Below the pieces are notes generated by a model that was not told where the DNA came from, made no database searches, and worked only from the letters and a program-made list of their open reading frames with translations. DNA of 64,000 bases, from positions 930,001-994,000 of the forward strand of contig CBDICG010000002.1 in the NCBI GenBank assembly GCA_965277275.1, given 5' to 3'. How positions within the stretch are numbered: position 1 is the first letter of the stretch; the number at the start of each line of letters is the position of its first letter. Source of the stretch: HLUCCA09 sp965277275. Its GTDB lineage: Bacteria > Pseudomonadota > Alphaproteobacteria > Rhodobacterales > Rhodobacteraceae. This document shows positions 42,932 through 50,867 of this stretch, piece after piece. Position numbers and translations under genes: made by a program.

Positions 42932-42966
42932 AAACGAGCCGCGCCCGGGGAGGGCGCGGCTCGTTT
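42932..42966 (-). terminator. Rho-independent terminator of rpmG
   Basis: AAACGAGCCGCGCCC (42932-42946) is the exact complement of GGGCGCGGCTCGTTT (42952-42966), a 15-bp stem with a 5-base loop. Read on the minus strand it ends in TTTCGTTTTC. It lies 21 bp after the rpmG stop. Confidence 0.9.
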
Positions 42967-42987
42967 AGGACCAATTCCGGAAGATCG

Positions 42988-43155
42988 TTACTTGATCTTG
43001 CCTTCCTTGTACTCGACGTGCTTGCGCGCCACCGGGTCGTACTTCCGTACTACCATCTTTTCCGTCATGGTGCGGGCATTCTTCTTGGTCACGTAGAAGT
43101 GGCCCGTCCCGGCGGTCGAATTGAGTCGAATCTTGATCGTCGTCGGTTTTGCCAT
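42988..43155 (-). CDS. rpmG: 50S ribosomal protein L33
   Basis: A 55-residue basic ribosomal protein with canonical L33 sequence (MAKPTTIKIRLNSTAGTGHF, then YVTKKNARTMTEKMVVRKYD and KHVEYKEGKIK). It is the cysteine-free form, so it does not need zinc. The upstream AGGAG lies at normal distance. The frame is open further upstream but the start is fixed by homology. Its terminator follows at 42932-42966. Confidence 0.98.
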   Translation of the reverse strand: MAKPTTIKIRLNSTAGTGHFYVTKKNARTMTEKMVVRKYDPVARKHVEYKEGKIK

Positions 43156-43412
43156 TTTCGTTCTCCTCGCCCGGGACGCGCGCAGAGCTGCAGGCCGCAG
43201 ACCGGGGTAAAATTCTTGAAGCCTGCCTTCTAAGCACCAGCCACCCGGAGTCAAGCACTCCCTGCATCGGCAGCGGCACTTCTCATGCGGTCAGTCCGGT
43301 CCGCCGGACCCTTGAGAGCGATACGCCATTCTGCAAGGATCTTTCCGGCGGATGCAAGGAAGCACTCCCCGCGCGACCAGAGTACGGACCTGATCGCAGC
43401 GACGCGGACCGC

Positions 43413-43745
43413 CTATTGCGTCTCCACGGCATCGAGCCGATCCACGAGAGCCTGACAGGTGAGCATCAGCACGCGACGCAACTCCGGGCCGGAATTGTCA
43501 TAGACCCGCGCGGAGAGCACCGCTTGTTTCGAGTATGCGTTCGCAAAGTCGTAGTCCCCGATCGATTGCTCGATCCCGGCAAAGAAGAGCCGCCCTTCCT
43601 CGTAGAACGGGCAGAGCGATCCAAGCTCTGGCAGGGTAGTTGCCTCGGCAGAGACGAGCTTGCGCATGAGCGTCTGAGCCTCGCTTGCATGAACTGCACC
43701 GGTGCTCAGTGCGATGGCCGCCAGGGCTGCTAGTGCTCTCTTCAC
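43413..43745 (-). CDS. Small exported protein of unknown function
   Basis: A 110-residue protein with a signal peptide (MKRALAALAAIALSTGAVHAS) and a mature part of about 90 residues with two cysteines (GSLCPFYEEGRLFF and MLTCQALVDRL) that could form a disulfide in the periplasm. The rest is mainly helical. No family is recognised. It is a single gene between rpmG and rnpB on the minus strand. Confidence 0.7.
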   Translation of the reverse strand: MKRALAALAAIALSTGAVHASEAQTLMRKLVSAEATTLPELGSLCPFYEEGRLFFAGIEQSIGDYDFANAYSKQAVLSARVYDNSGPELRRVLMLTCQALVDRLDAVETQ

Positions 43746-43941
43746 AATCCGTACTCCTTGATTGGACCTGCCGATCGGATTTCAGGCCCGAACGCTCTGC
43801 GCGGCTCGCAACGGGCCACGCCTTCTTCATTGTGCGAGAATTGGGCGCGGCCTGCAATCCGGCCCGCACCCGGACCCGCGGCAGAGCCGCATTGTGGCAC
43901 CGCGCGCCCTCGTGCCGGAGCGTTCTGCCAAGGTCTGTAGT

Positions 43942-44342
43942 GCGCGGATGGCCTGTAAGCCGGATTCTGTCCAGGCCGCGCCCCTTTCGGAGCGGGGCCC
44001 TGGGCGACCATTCCTCTTGGCCCGCCATTGCTGACGGGCTCCAGCTGCCAACCCGATCTCTCAAGGGCTGGAGCGGCCCCGGGCCGCGAACGACCCTGCG
44101 GAGATCCTATTCGGCATTGCTCCCGGTGGGGCTTGCCATGCCAGCCCCGTTGCCGGAGCCGCGGTGGGCTCTTACCCCACCGTTTCACCCTGACCCGTGC
44201 CCGAAGGCGGCGGGCGGACTGTTCTCTGTGGCGCTTTCCGTCGGCTTGCGCCGCCCGGGCGTTACCCGGCACCGTTGCTCCATGGAGTCCGGACTTTCCT
44301 CGCGCGCCACAGGGGCGCCCGCGGCCACCCAGCCATCCGCGC
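43942..44342 (-). ncRNA. rnpB: RNase P RNA (class A)
   Basis: A catalytic RNA of about 401 nt. The 5' and 3' ends pair as helix P1 (GCGCGGATGG with CCATCCGCGC). Near the 5' end lies the universal GAGGAAAGTCCGG block (44291-44303 on the complement) and near the 3' end ACAGAATCCGGCTTACAGGCC, the conserved region that pairs across the core. The internal AGGGTGAAACGGTGGGGTAA block is also typical. The exact ends are inferred from P1. Long plus-strand open frames over this stretch are artefacts. Confidence 0.97.
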
Positions 44343-44403
44343 GGCCTCGCGATAGGCGCGTGGGCGCTCCGCGTCAACTCGGTACCGACAGGTGGAGGGA
44401 CTC

Positions 44404-45111
44404 TCAGCCCGCTGGCTGGTCGCAGTGTCGGTGCAACGCCGCGAGGAGACGCCGGTCTCTCGCATCGGGCGCGCCAGAAACCCCCGGCCGAAACCGGGAC
44501 CGGAAGGCTGCAAGGCGAACCTCTGCCGGGGTATCTGCGGTGTATCCGGCCTGCCGGAGCAAGACATCGAAATCCGCTGCTTTCTCTTCCTCGGCCTCTG
44601 CCGCTCCCCCTGCCCCATCGGGCCACACGCTCAGCCCCTGTCGCGCCAGGCGGCACCAATCGAACCGTGGGCCCGGATCGATCTTTCGCCCCGGCGCAAG
44701 GTCCGAGTGACCGATCACACCGACAGGGGAGATCGGCCAGCGGGACAGCAAATCGCGCAGCACGCGTTCGAGGCTGGCCATGGCAGGCTCAGAGAAGGGC
44801 GCATCACCGGGATTGTCGATCTCGATCCCGATGGAGGCGGAGTTGACGTCCTCCAAAGTATGCCAACGCCCGGCGCCCGCGTGCCAGGCGCGATCTCGTT
44901 CGTCGACCAGCTGCCATAGGTCTCCGTTGCGGGCGATAAGGTAGTGCGCAGAGACCTGGGCTTCGGCTGCGCACATCCACGCGCGCGCGGCCTCCGCAGA
45001 GGCCATGGCGGTGTAGTGCACCACGACGAGCGTCGGGTCTTGCTCAGGGCGCCGTGTACCGAAGTTCGGCGATGGGGACCACTCAGCCCCCGCCACCCCC
45101 ACTACTGACAC
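44404..45111 (-). CDS. N-acetylmuramoyl-L-alanine amidase, AmpD-like
   Basis: A 235-residue amidase_2 enzyme that splits the bond between muramic acid and the stem peptide. Zinc and catalytic residues are seen in VVVHYTAMASAEAARAW, VSAHYLIARNGDLWQLVDE, ASIGIEIDNPG and VIGHSDLAPGRKIDPGPRFD. There is no signal peptide, which fits a cytosolic AmpD role in recycling anhydro-muropeptides. The C-terminal 65 residues (DFDVLLRQAGYTADT onwards) resemble the peptidoglycan-binding tail of longer AmpD proteins. It ends 61 bp before the rnpB 5' end on the same strand. Confidence 0.93.
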   Translation of the reverse strand: MSVVGVAGAEWSPSPNFGTRRPEQDPTLVVVHYTAMASAEAARAWMCAAEAQVSAHYLIARNGDLWQLVDERDRAWHAGAGRWHTLEDVNSASIGIEIDNPGDAPFSEPAMASLERVLRDLLSRWPISPVGVIGHSDLAPGRKIDPGPRFDWCRLARQGLSVWPDGAGGAAEAEEEKAADFDVLLRQAGYTADTPAEVRLAAFRSRFRPGVSGAPDARDRRLLAALHRHCDQPAG

Positions 45112-45165
45112 GCGATACCGCCTTGCTCAGAGGCCCACGCCGCAAAGCCCGCGCCGCTTGCGTCG

Positions 45166-45897
45166 CTAACCGCGCGCGGCACGGAAGGGCTCGGGCGACC
45201 ACGTGCAGGCAAATCCATCTCCATCCGGGTCAAGGCCCAGCTTGTCCTTTTCGGGCCCACCGGCTTCGAGGAAGGCGCGCTGCGCAAGATCCGCACCGGG
45301 GTAGCGCCGACAGAGCCGGGAGGCTCGCATCTCGGAGGACAGGAAACGGCGGTAACGCGTCTCACCCACGGAATGCCGGGTCCCGAGGGCGAACGCTGCA
45401 ATGTCCGTACGTGTCGGCGCAGCCGCCCCAGCCAGGGGCTGCCCCCCGGAAACAGGCAGCGGCGCGGCTGCCCGTGCGGTGGCATTCGGCGCGCCCGGCG
45501 ATGCCGTGGCGCCAAGCATGGGCACCGGAGCCCCGCCCTGCGGTTGGATCGGACTGGGCGGAGCCCCCGGCCCGGGCGCCTGTGGGCCGGGCGCCGCCAC
45601 GCCAAGGGCTCCCCCGGCAGGGGCACCGGGAAACGCCGCACTGCCCGCGCTGGCGCCGATCCCCGCCGCAGCAAGATCCGCGCTCGATACCCCGGTTCCG
45701 GCGCTTCCGCCGAGGGGCACGCCAGCGGGCAAGGGCGAGGGCTGCACGACCGCGGATTGGGGTGCTGCGGGGGCGCCGAGCGATGTTCCGTATTGAGAGA
45801 AGCCCGGGCTTGCATCCCGCTCTGTGACGTCGGTGGTTGCACAGCCCAAGAGGACCGCGCAGCTCGTTATGGCCACGCACACGTGTCTCAGTGCCAT
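45166..45897 (-). CDS. Lipoprotein with C-terminal excalibur calcium-binding domain
   Basis: A 243-residue protein. A lipoprotein signal ends at LLGC (Cys19). Residues 30-165 are a Pro/Ala/Gly-rich linker of low complexity, probably spanning the periplasm. The last 45 residues hold an excalibur-like motif: CRRYPGADLAQRAFLEAG, then LGLDPDGDGFACTW, whose DPDGDG loop resembles an EF-hand calcium site and whose cysteines frame it. Excalibur domains usually occur in surface proteins. It lies 54 bp before the AmpD-like gene and 72 bp after the neighbouring lipoprotein, so the three may be one operon. Confidence 0.85.
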   Translation of the reverse strand: MALRHVCVAITSCAVLLGCATTDVTERDASPGFSQYGTSLGAPAAPQSAVVQPSPLPAGVPLGGSAGTGVSSADLAAAGIGASAGSAAFPGAPAGGALGVAAPGPQAPGPGAPPSPIQPQGGAPVPMLGATASPGAPNATARAAAPLPVSGGQPLAGAAAPTRTDIAAFALGTRHSVGETRYRRFLSSEMRASRLCRRYPGADLAQRAFLEAGGPEKDKLGLDPDGDGFACTWSPEPFRAARG

Positions 45898-45969
45898 CGG
45901 ATTGTCCTGTCCGTCGGTTTTGTCTACTCGTCTTTTGCCGCGCAGATTAGCACAGCCGAGAACGCCGCG

Positions 45970-46374
45970 CTATTGCGGGGCGACAACGACCGGCTGCAAA
46001 ATCGGATCGACCGCGCTCGGCTGAGGGCCGTAGATCTGGCGCGTTCCAGCAGGCCAGCGCTGCCACACCCGCAGCTGAGGCTCTACGTTGACGCCACCGG
46101 CCACAAGCTCGTCCCGGCCGATTTCGGATCCGTTGGGATAGTAGTGCGGCTGCGGCCCGCCCGTATCCTCGGGCGGCAGCGAGATCGGCGTCTGGAGCTG
46201 CAGATCTCGCGACAACTCGCGGCGCTTTTCTTCGGGCACATCGATCGTCTTCAACTCGGCCGGACGTGCGGTAGCGCTGGAATTCACGGCGGATTGCGGC
46301 TCACTCGCACAGGCAGCAAGCGCTGCGAGGGCAAGGGTGACCACAGACACTCGAGCAAGGGACGGCAGAGGCAT
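45970..46374 (-). CDS. Small lipoprotein of unknown function
   Basis: A 134-residue protein with a lipoprotein signal (VSVVTLALAALAACASE, Cys22 in the ALAAC box). The mature part is hydrophilic and Pro-rich, with YYPNGSEIGRDELVAGGVNV and LRVWQRWPAGTRQIYGPQPS and no known domain. It starts 35 bp after the gatA stop on the same strand and is followed by the excalibur lipoprotein. Confidence 0.75.
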   Translation of the reverse strand: MPLPSLARVSVVTLALAALAACASEPQSAVNSSATARPAELKTIDVPEEKRRELSRDLQLQTPISLPPEDTGGPQPHYYPNGSEIGRDELVAGGVNVEPQLRVWQRWPAGTRQIYGPQPSAVDPILQPVVVAPQ

Positions 46375-46409
46375 GGTGTTTGGCTCCGATCAGCGCACGT
46401 GGTGAGACG

Positions 46410-47900
46410 CTACCACCACTTTTCCGGTCTGGAAACGAAGCCTGCGGCATTCTCCAGCGCGGCGGCGCAATCGAGCAACGCTCCCTCTTCCCAAGGCTGG
46501 CCGATGAGCTGAAGCCCGAGCGGGAGCCCCTGCCCGTCCAACCCGGTGGGTACGGCGATACCCGGCAACCCGGCGAGGTTGACCGTGACGGTAAAAACAT
46601 CGTTGAGGTACATCTTGACCGGGTCGGCATCGTCCATTCCGCCAAGCGGGAACGAGGCAGAGGGGGTCGCAGGCGTCAGGATCGCATCGACCCCGGCCGC
46701 AAACACCTCTTCGAAGTCGCGCTTGATGAGCGCGCGCACCTTGCGGGCACGGTTGTAATAGGCGTCGTAGAACCCTGCCGAGAGCACATACGTTCCGACC
46801 ATGACCCGGCGCTGCACCTCGTGGCCAAAGCCCTCGGCGCGGGTCTTCTCGTAGAGATCCACGATGCCGTCGCCCTGCTCCAGCCGTGCGCGATGCCCAA
46901 AGCGGACCCCGTCATAGCGTGCGAGGTTCGACGACGCCTCGGCCGGTGCGATCACGTAATACGTGGGCAGCGCGTACTTGGTGTGGGGCAGCGAGATATC
47001 GACGATCTCGGCGCCCGCGTCGCGCATCATCTCGGCGCCTTTGGCCCAGAGGTCTTCGATTTCCTGTGGCATGCCCTCCATGCGGTATTCCTTGGGGATG
47101 CCGATCTTCTTGCCGCGGACGTCTCCGGTGAGAGCGGCCTCGAAATTGGGCACCGCCAGATCCGCCGACGTGCTGTCCTTGGGGTCGTGCCCGGCCATGG
47201 CTTCAAGCATGATAGCTGCATCACGCACGCTGCGCACCATGGGCCCAGCCTGATCGAGTGACGAGGCAAAGGCGACAATGCCCCAGCGCGAGACACGCCC
47301 GTAGGTGGGCTTGAGGCCCACGATGCCCGTGAAGGCGGCGGGCTGACGGATCGAGCCGCCGGTATCCGTCCCGGTTGCGGCAGGGCAGAGACGCGCCGCA
47401 ACCGCCGCCGCCGAACCGCCGGACGATCCACCCGGGGTCAGCTCGGCGTTGCCACCGCGGGTGCGCCAGGGGCTGACGGCATTGCCATAGGTCGACGTTT
47501 CGTTCGACGAGCCCATGGCAAACTCGTCCATGTTGAGCTTGCCCAGCATCACCGCGCCCGCGCGCCAGAGCTGCGCGGTAACGGTGCTTTCGTATTCGGG
47601 CTTGAACCCCTCGAGGATCCGCGAGGCCGCCTGGCTCGGAACACCCTGGGTACAGAAGAGATCCTTGACCCCGACAGGGATGCCGCACATCGCCGGTGCG
47701 TCACCAGCGGCCAGCCGGGCCTCCGCGGCCTGCGCCTGCTCCATCGCTATCTCGGGCGTGTGATGCACGAACGCGTTCAGCGCCCCCGCCGCGTCGGCAC
47801 GGGCCAGACACGCCTCCGCCAGAGCTGTGGGCGACGTGTCGCCTGCGCGCATCGCGTCGCGTGCTTCGGCAATCGTCAGGTCGGCAAGATCGTCAGACAT
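46410..47900 (-). CDS. gatA: Asp-tRNA(Asn)/Glu-tRNA(Gln) amidotransferase subunit A
   Basis: A 496-residue amidase-signature enzyme that releases ammonia from glutamine for the GatB subunit. The Ser-cisSer-Lys triad is in GIPVGVKDLFCTQG (Lys), LTPGGSSGGSAAAVAA and GTDTGGSIRQPAAFTG. The start at ATG 47900 lies one base after the gatC stop; an upstream frame to 47945 is inside gatC and not used. gatB is not adjacent. The pair gives Gln-tRNA and/or Asn-tRNA by transamidation. Confidence 0.97.
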   Translation of the reverse strand: MSDDLADLTIAEARDAMRAGDTSPTALAEACLARADAAGALNAFVHHTPEIAMEQAQAAEARLAAGDAPAMCGIPVGVKDLFCTQGVPSQAASRILEGFKPEYESTVTAQLWRAGAVMLGKLNMDEFAMGSSNETSTYGNAVSPWRTRGGNAELTPGGSSGGSAAAVAARLCPAATGTDTGGSIRQPAAFTGIVGLKPTYGRVSRWGIVAFASSLDQAGPMVRSVRDAAIMLEAMAGHDPKDSTSADLAVPNFEAALTGDVRGKKIGIPKEYRMEGMPQEIEDLWAKGAEMMRDAGAEIVDISLPHTKYALPTYYVIAPAEASSNLARYDGVRFGHRARLEQGDGIVDLYEKTRAEGFGHEVQRRVMVGTYVLSAGFYDAYYNRARKVRALIKRDFEEVFAAGVDAILTPATPSASFPLGGMDDADPVKMYLNDVFTVTVNLAGLPGIAVPTGLDGQGLPLGLQLIGQPWEEGALLDCAAALENAAGFVSRPEKWW

Positions 47901-47901
47901 C

Positions 47902-48189
47902 TTATTCCACCACCTTCGGCACCGCGAAGAAGCCCTCGCGGGCATCGGGCGCGTTCTTCAAGATCTTGTCCGGATAGCCGCCATCGGTGACGCCATCTTC
48001 ACGCCGTTTCAAGCGCATCGGGGTCACCGAGGTCATCGGCTCGACGCCGTCTACATCGACCTCGCCGAGCTGCTCGATAAAGCCCAGGATCGCATTGAAT
48101 TCCTGCGCAAGCGCAGGCAGGTGCGCCTCGTCCACGCGGATACGTGCAAGCTTTGCAACCTTCCGCGCCGTCTCAATGTCGATGGACAT
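47902..48189 (-). CDS. gatC: Asp-tRNA(Asn)/Glu-tRNA(Gln) amidotransferase subunit C
   Basis: A 95-residue GatC that wraps around GatA and GatB to hold the complex together. Typical sequence is IDIETARKVAKLARIRVDEA, ALAQEFNAILGFIEQLGEVD and VTPMRLKRREDGVTDGGYPD. ATG 48189 has GGAGG 7 bases upstream; the longer frame to 48288 runs into the divergent promoter region. The gene is first in gatC-gatA and divergent from the GntR gene. Confidence 0.96.
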   Translation of the reverse strand: MSIDIETARKVAKLARIRVDEAHLPALAQEFNAILGFIEQLGEVDVDGVEPMTSVTPMRLKRREDGVTDGGYPDKILKNAPDAREGFFAVPKVVE

Positions 48190-48308
48190 GGGGATGCCTC
48201 CATTGCCGACTGGCCGAATACTACGCCGCGCGGTGTAGAGCGTCGCCGCAGCGCCCGCAAGCGCGAGGTCGCCCCGTGCGCGCCGCACTTTTGGGCTTGC
48301 AGGAATGA

Positions 48309-48328
48309 CCTATAGTTATATCAATAGG
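48309..48328. promoter_or_regulatory. Inverted repeat CCTAT-N10-ATAGG before the GntR gene
   Basis: CCTAT (48309-48313) and ATAGG (48324-48328) flank an AT-rich centre just upstream of ATG 48332. If the GntR protein starts at 48332, as its family N-terminus suggests, this site lies in the leader and could be its operator. If ATG 48305 is used, it is coding. Confidence 0.4.
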
Positions 48329-48331
48329 CTC

Positions 48332-49123
48332 ATGCTCGATCCCGCTTCTCCCATTCCTCTCTATCAGCAACTCGTGACAGCGTTGCAGGCGCGTATCGTG
48401 TCAGGCGACGTGCAGCCCGGCGATTTCCTGCCGGGCGAGTTGGATCTGACCGAGCAATTCAGCGTTTCCCGCATCACGGCCAAGCGCGCGCTCGATGAGC
48501 TGGCCGCCGCCGGGCTCGTCACACGCGCGCGCGGGCGCGGAACCCAGGTTGTGGCGCGGGCGTCGTCGATCCCGACGGCTGTTGACGGTTCCATCGAGGG
48601 ATGGCTGGAGAATGTCGGCCACATGCAGCGCTCCACCAGCGTGCGCGTGGTCGATGTGACCGAGATGAAGGCGACCGCCACCATTGCCACAGCGCTCGAT
48701 CTTGACGTGGGCGCTCCCGTTCAAAAGTCGATCCGCGTGCGCATGCTCGACAGTGTCCCCATGTCCTATCTCGAGACGTACCTGCCTGCCGCCATCGCAA
48801 AGGGCATCGGCCCGGCGGACCTCGGGGAGACACCGCTCCTGACCCTTCTGGAGCGCGCCGGCCATGACGTTGCCGCGGCCGAACAACGGATCACCGCGAG
48901 CTCCGCCACACCCGAAATTGCGCTGGAGCTGAGTGTGACCACCGGCGCAGCGCTCCTGGATGTGCGCCGCACCGTGCGCAATGCCCAAGGGCAGCCGATC
49001 CAGCACATCCGCGCCCTCTACCGGCCCGATCTCTATCACATCGACATGTCTCTCTCGCGCGTCGGAGACATGGGCAACCCCCACTGGGCCGCCAACGCGC
49101 CGAAGGACCCCTCAACACCATGA
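48332..49123 (+). CDS. GntR-family transcriptional regulator (HutC/UTRA type)
   Basis: A 263-residue regulator. The winged helix spans residues 5-70 (PIPLYQQLVTALQARIVSG, FSVSRITAKRALDELAAAGL, VTRARGRGTQVVAR). The C-terminal UTRA ligand domain has the conserved VQKSIRVRMLDSVPMSYLET and GAALLDVRRTVRNAQGQPI strands. ATG 48332 gives the usual short lead before PLYQQL; ATG 48305 would add nine residues but touches its AGGA. It overlaps the hydratase gene by 4 bp (ATGA), so it is the first gene of the operon and probably controls it in response to a pathway intermediate. Confidence 0.92.
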   Translation: MLDPASPIPLYQQLVTALQARIVSGDVQPGDFLPGELDLTEQFSVSRITAKRALDELAAAGLVTRARGRGTQVVARASSIPTAVDGSIEGWLENVGHMQRSTSVRVVDVTEMKATATIATALDLDVGAPVQKSIRVRMLDSVPMSYLETYLPAAIAKGIGPADLGETPLLTLLERAGHDVAAAEQRITASSATPEIALELSVTTGAALLDVRRTVRNAQGQPIQHIRALYRPDLYHIDMSLSRVGDMGNPHWAANAPKDPSTP

Positions 49124-50379
49124 CAGCAACTCTTGCCGAGAAAATCATCGCCCGCGCCGCAGGGCGGGACAGCGTGACTCCGGGCGAGGTCGTGACCGCG
49201 CAGGTCGATCTTGCCATGATCCACGATTCCGGCGGCCCGCGCCGGGTCGAGCCGATCCTGAAAGAGCTTGGCGTCGGGCTCTGGGACAGCTCGAAGGTTG
49301 CCCTGATCTCGGATCACTTCGTGCCCGGCGACACCGAAGAGGGGGCCGCCATCCTGCAGCTCACGCGTGCCTGGGCACGCGAGAAGGGCGTCCGCTTCCA
49401 CGATGGCGAGGGCATCTGCCACGTCGTCCTGCCCGAGAGCGGACAGCTTTCGCCCGGGCAATTCGTCGTTGGCGGTGACAGTCACTCTCCCACCGGAGGC
49501 GCCTTCGGGGCGTTCATGTTCGGCATCGGCGCAACCGAAATGGCCGGGGTCCTCGCAACCGGCGAGATCTGGGTCAAGGTGCCGGAGACGATCCTGATCG
49601 AGTGGCAAGGCGCGCTGGCGCCCGGCGTGATGGCCAAGGACATCATGCTTGCCCTGTGTGGCCGCCTCGGCATGGATGGCGGGCGCTACCAGGCAGTCGA
49701 GTATACCGGCGCGGCGATCCAGGCCCTTGGCATGCAGGAGCGCATGACCCTCGCCAACATGGCCGCCGAGCTTGGCGGGCAGGTTGGCCTGATCGCGCCC
49801 GATGCGACGACGGCGGAGTTCCTGCGCAGCGTCGGCGGGACGGTTCCTGACCTCGATGGCCTGCGCACGGATCCGGATGCGACGGTCGCCGAACACCACG
49901 TCTTTGATGCGCACACGCTCGTGCCGCAGGTGGCCGCTCCGCACTCGCCAGCCAACGCGATGGACGTCGACGCCGCGGGCACAACCCCGGTCGACGTCGC
50001 CTATATCGGCGCCTGCACCGGGGCGAAGTACACCGACCTAGCGGCAGCCGCCTCGATCCTGAAGGGGCAGAAGCTCGCACCGGGTGTCGAACTGCTCGTG
50101 GCGCCTTCTTCCAAACGCGATCAGGATCGCGCGGCGGATGAGGGCATCATGGCCGTCTTCGAAGCCGCCGGCGCCCGCGTCCTGCCCAACGCCTGCGGGA
50201 TCTGCGCGGGCTACGGGACACACCGCCTCGGTGCCGGCGTCACCTGCATCTCTTCCACGGCCCGCAACTTCCGAGGCCGGATGGGCGACAAGGAGAGCCA
50301 GGTCTGGCTCGGCTCGCCCCTCACCGTGGCCGCGTCGGCGGTGCGCGGGCGGATCGCAGACCCGAGGGAGATGCTGTAA
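49120..50379 (+). CDS. Aconitase-family hydratase, large subunit (LeuC-like)
   Basis: A 419-residue iron-sulfur hydro-lyase subunit of the short LeuC/homoaconitase type, which also includes dimethylmaleate hydratase and maleate hydratase subunits. Cluster cysteines are in YIGACTGAKYTDLAAAASIL and NACGICAGYGTHRLGAG. Substrate-site blocks are DHFVPGDTEEGAAILQLTRA, CHVVLPESGQLSPGQFVVGG with DSHSPTGGAFGAF, and TCISSTARNFRGRMGDKE. Leucine-pathway leuC is usually longer and sits with leuB; neither applies here, so a catabolic (alkyl)maleate or (alkyl)malate hydratase is more likely. The ATG overlaps the GntR stop and the stop overlaps the small subunit start. Confidence 0.92.
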   Translation: MTATLAEKIIARAAGRDSVTPGEVVTAQVDLAMIHDSGGPRRVEPILKELGVGLWDSSKVALISDHFVPGDTEEGAAILQLTRAWAREKGVRFHDGEGICHVVLPESGQLSPGQFVVGGDSHSPTGGAFGAFMFGIGATEMAGVLATGEIWVKVPETILIEWQGALAPGVMAKDIMLALCGRLGMDGGRYQAVEYTGAAIQALGMQERMTLANMAAELGGQVGLIAPDATTAEFLRSVGGTVPDLDGLRTDPDATVAEHHVFDAHTLVPQVAAPHSPANAMDVDAAGTTPVDVAYIGACTGAKYTDLAAAASILKGQKLAPGVELLVAPSSKRDQDRAADEGIMAVFEAAGARVLPNACGICAGYGTHRLGAGVTCISSTARNFRGRMGDKESQVWLGSPLTVAASAVRGRIADPREML

Positions 50380-50867
50380 TGGGGCGGATTTTTCTCTTGG
50401 GCGATAATGTCGACACCGATCAGCTGGCCCCCGGCCAATACATGCGCGGTGGGATCGAAGCGATTGCCGCCCATTGCCTCGAAGCCACGCGGCCCGATTT
50501 CGCCGCCGAGGTACGCCCCGGGGATATCCTTGTCGCGGGTCGCAACTTCGGCGCCGGATCGTCCCGAGAGCAGGCGGCCGAGGCGCTGCGCTTTCATGGC
50601 CTCGCGGCTGTTGTCGCGCTGTCGTTCGCCGGGATCTTCTATCGCAACGCCGTCAACCTCGGCCTGCCCGTGCTCGTCGCGCCCTCGCTCGATGGGATCA
50701 GTGAGGGCGATCGCGCAACGGTAGACCCCGTTGCCGGGACCCTCCGGCTCGACACCGGACCTGCAATCGAATTGGAACCCATGCCCGAAAACCTGCGCCA
50801 GATCATCAATGACGGGGGCCTCGTCGCCCACCTCAAGGCGCGGTTCGCGCAGGAAGGATCGCGATGA
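50379..50867 (+). CDS. Aconitase-family hydratase, small subunit (LeuD-like)
   Basis: A 162-residue swivel-domain subunit that completes the LeuC-like hydratase. The signature GDNVDTDQLAPGQYMRGG near the start and GRNFGAGSSREQAAEALRFH in the centre are typical of the archaeal LeuD/dimethylmaleate-hydratase small-subunit group, followed by FAGIFYRNAVNLGLPVLVAP. The start codon shares one base with the upstream stop (TAATG) and the stop overlaps the lyase start (ATGA), so the subunits are made together. Confidence 0.92.
   Translation: MGRIFLLGDNVDTDQLAPGQYMRGGIEAIAAHCLEATRPDFAAEVRPGDILVAGRNFGAGSSREQAAEALRFHGLAAVVALSFAGIFYRNAVNLGLPVLVAPSLDGISEGDRATVDPVAGTLRLDTGPAIELEPMPENLRQIINDGGLVAHLKARFAQEGSR

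Noticed and set aside
43685..44710. 341-codon plus-strand frame and other frames over 43.7-44.7 kb
   Set aside because: They cover the RNase P RNA, whose conserved blocks and P1 helix are clear.
49120..50867. Annotation as leucine biosynthesis leuC/leuD
   Set aside because: No leuB or leuA is nearby, the large subunit is of the shorter hydratase group, and the genes are embedded in a catabolic operon. The chemistry is similar but the pathway is probably different.
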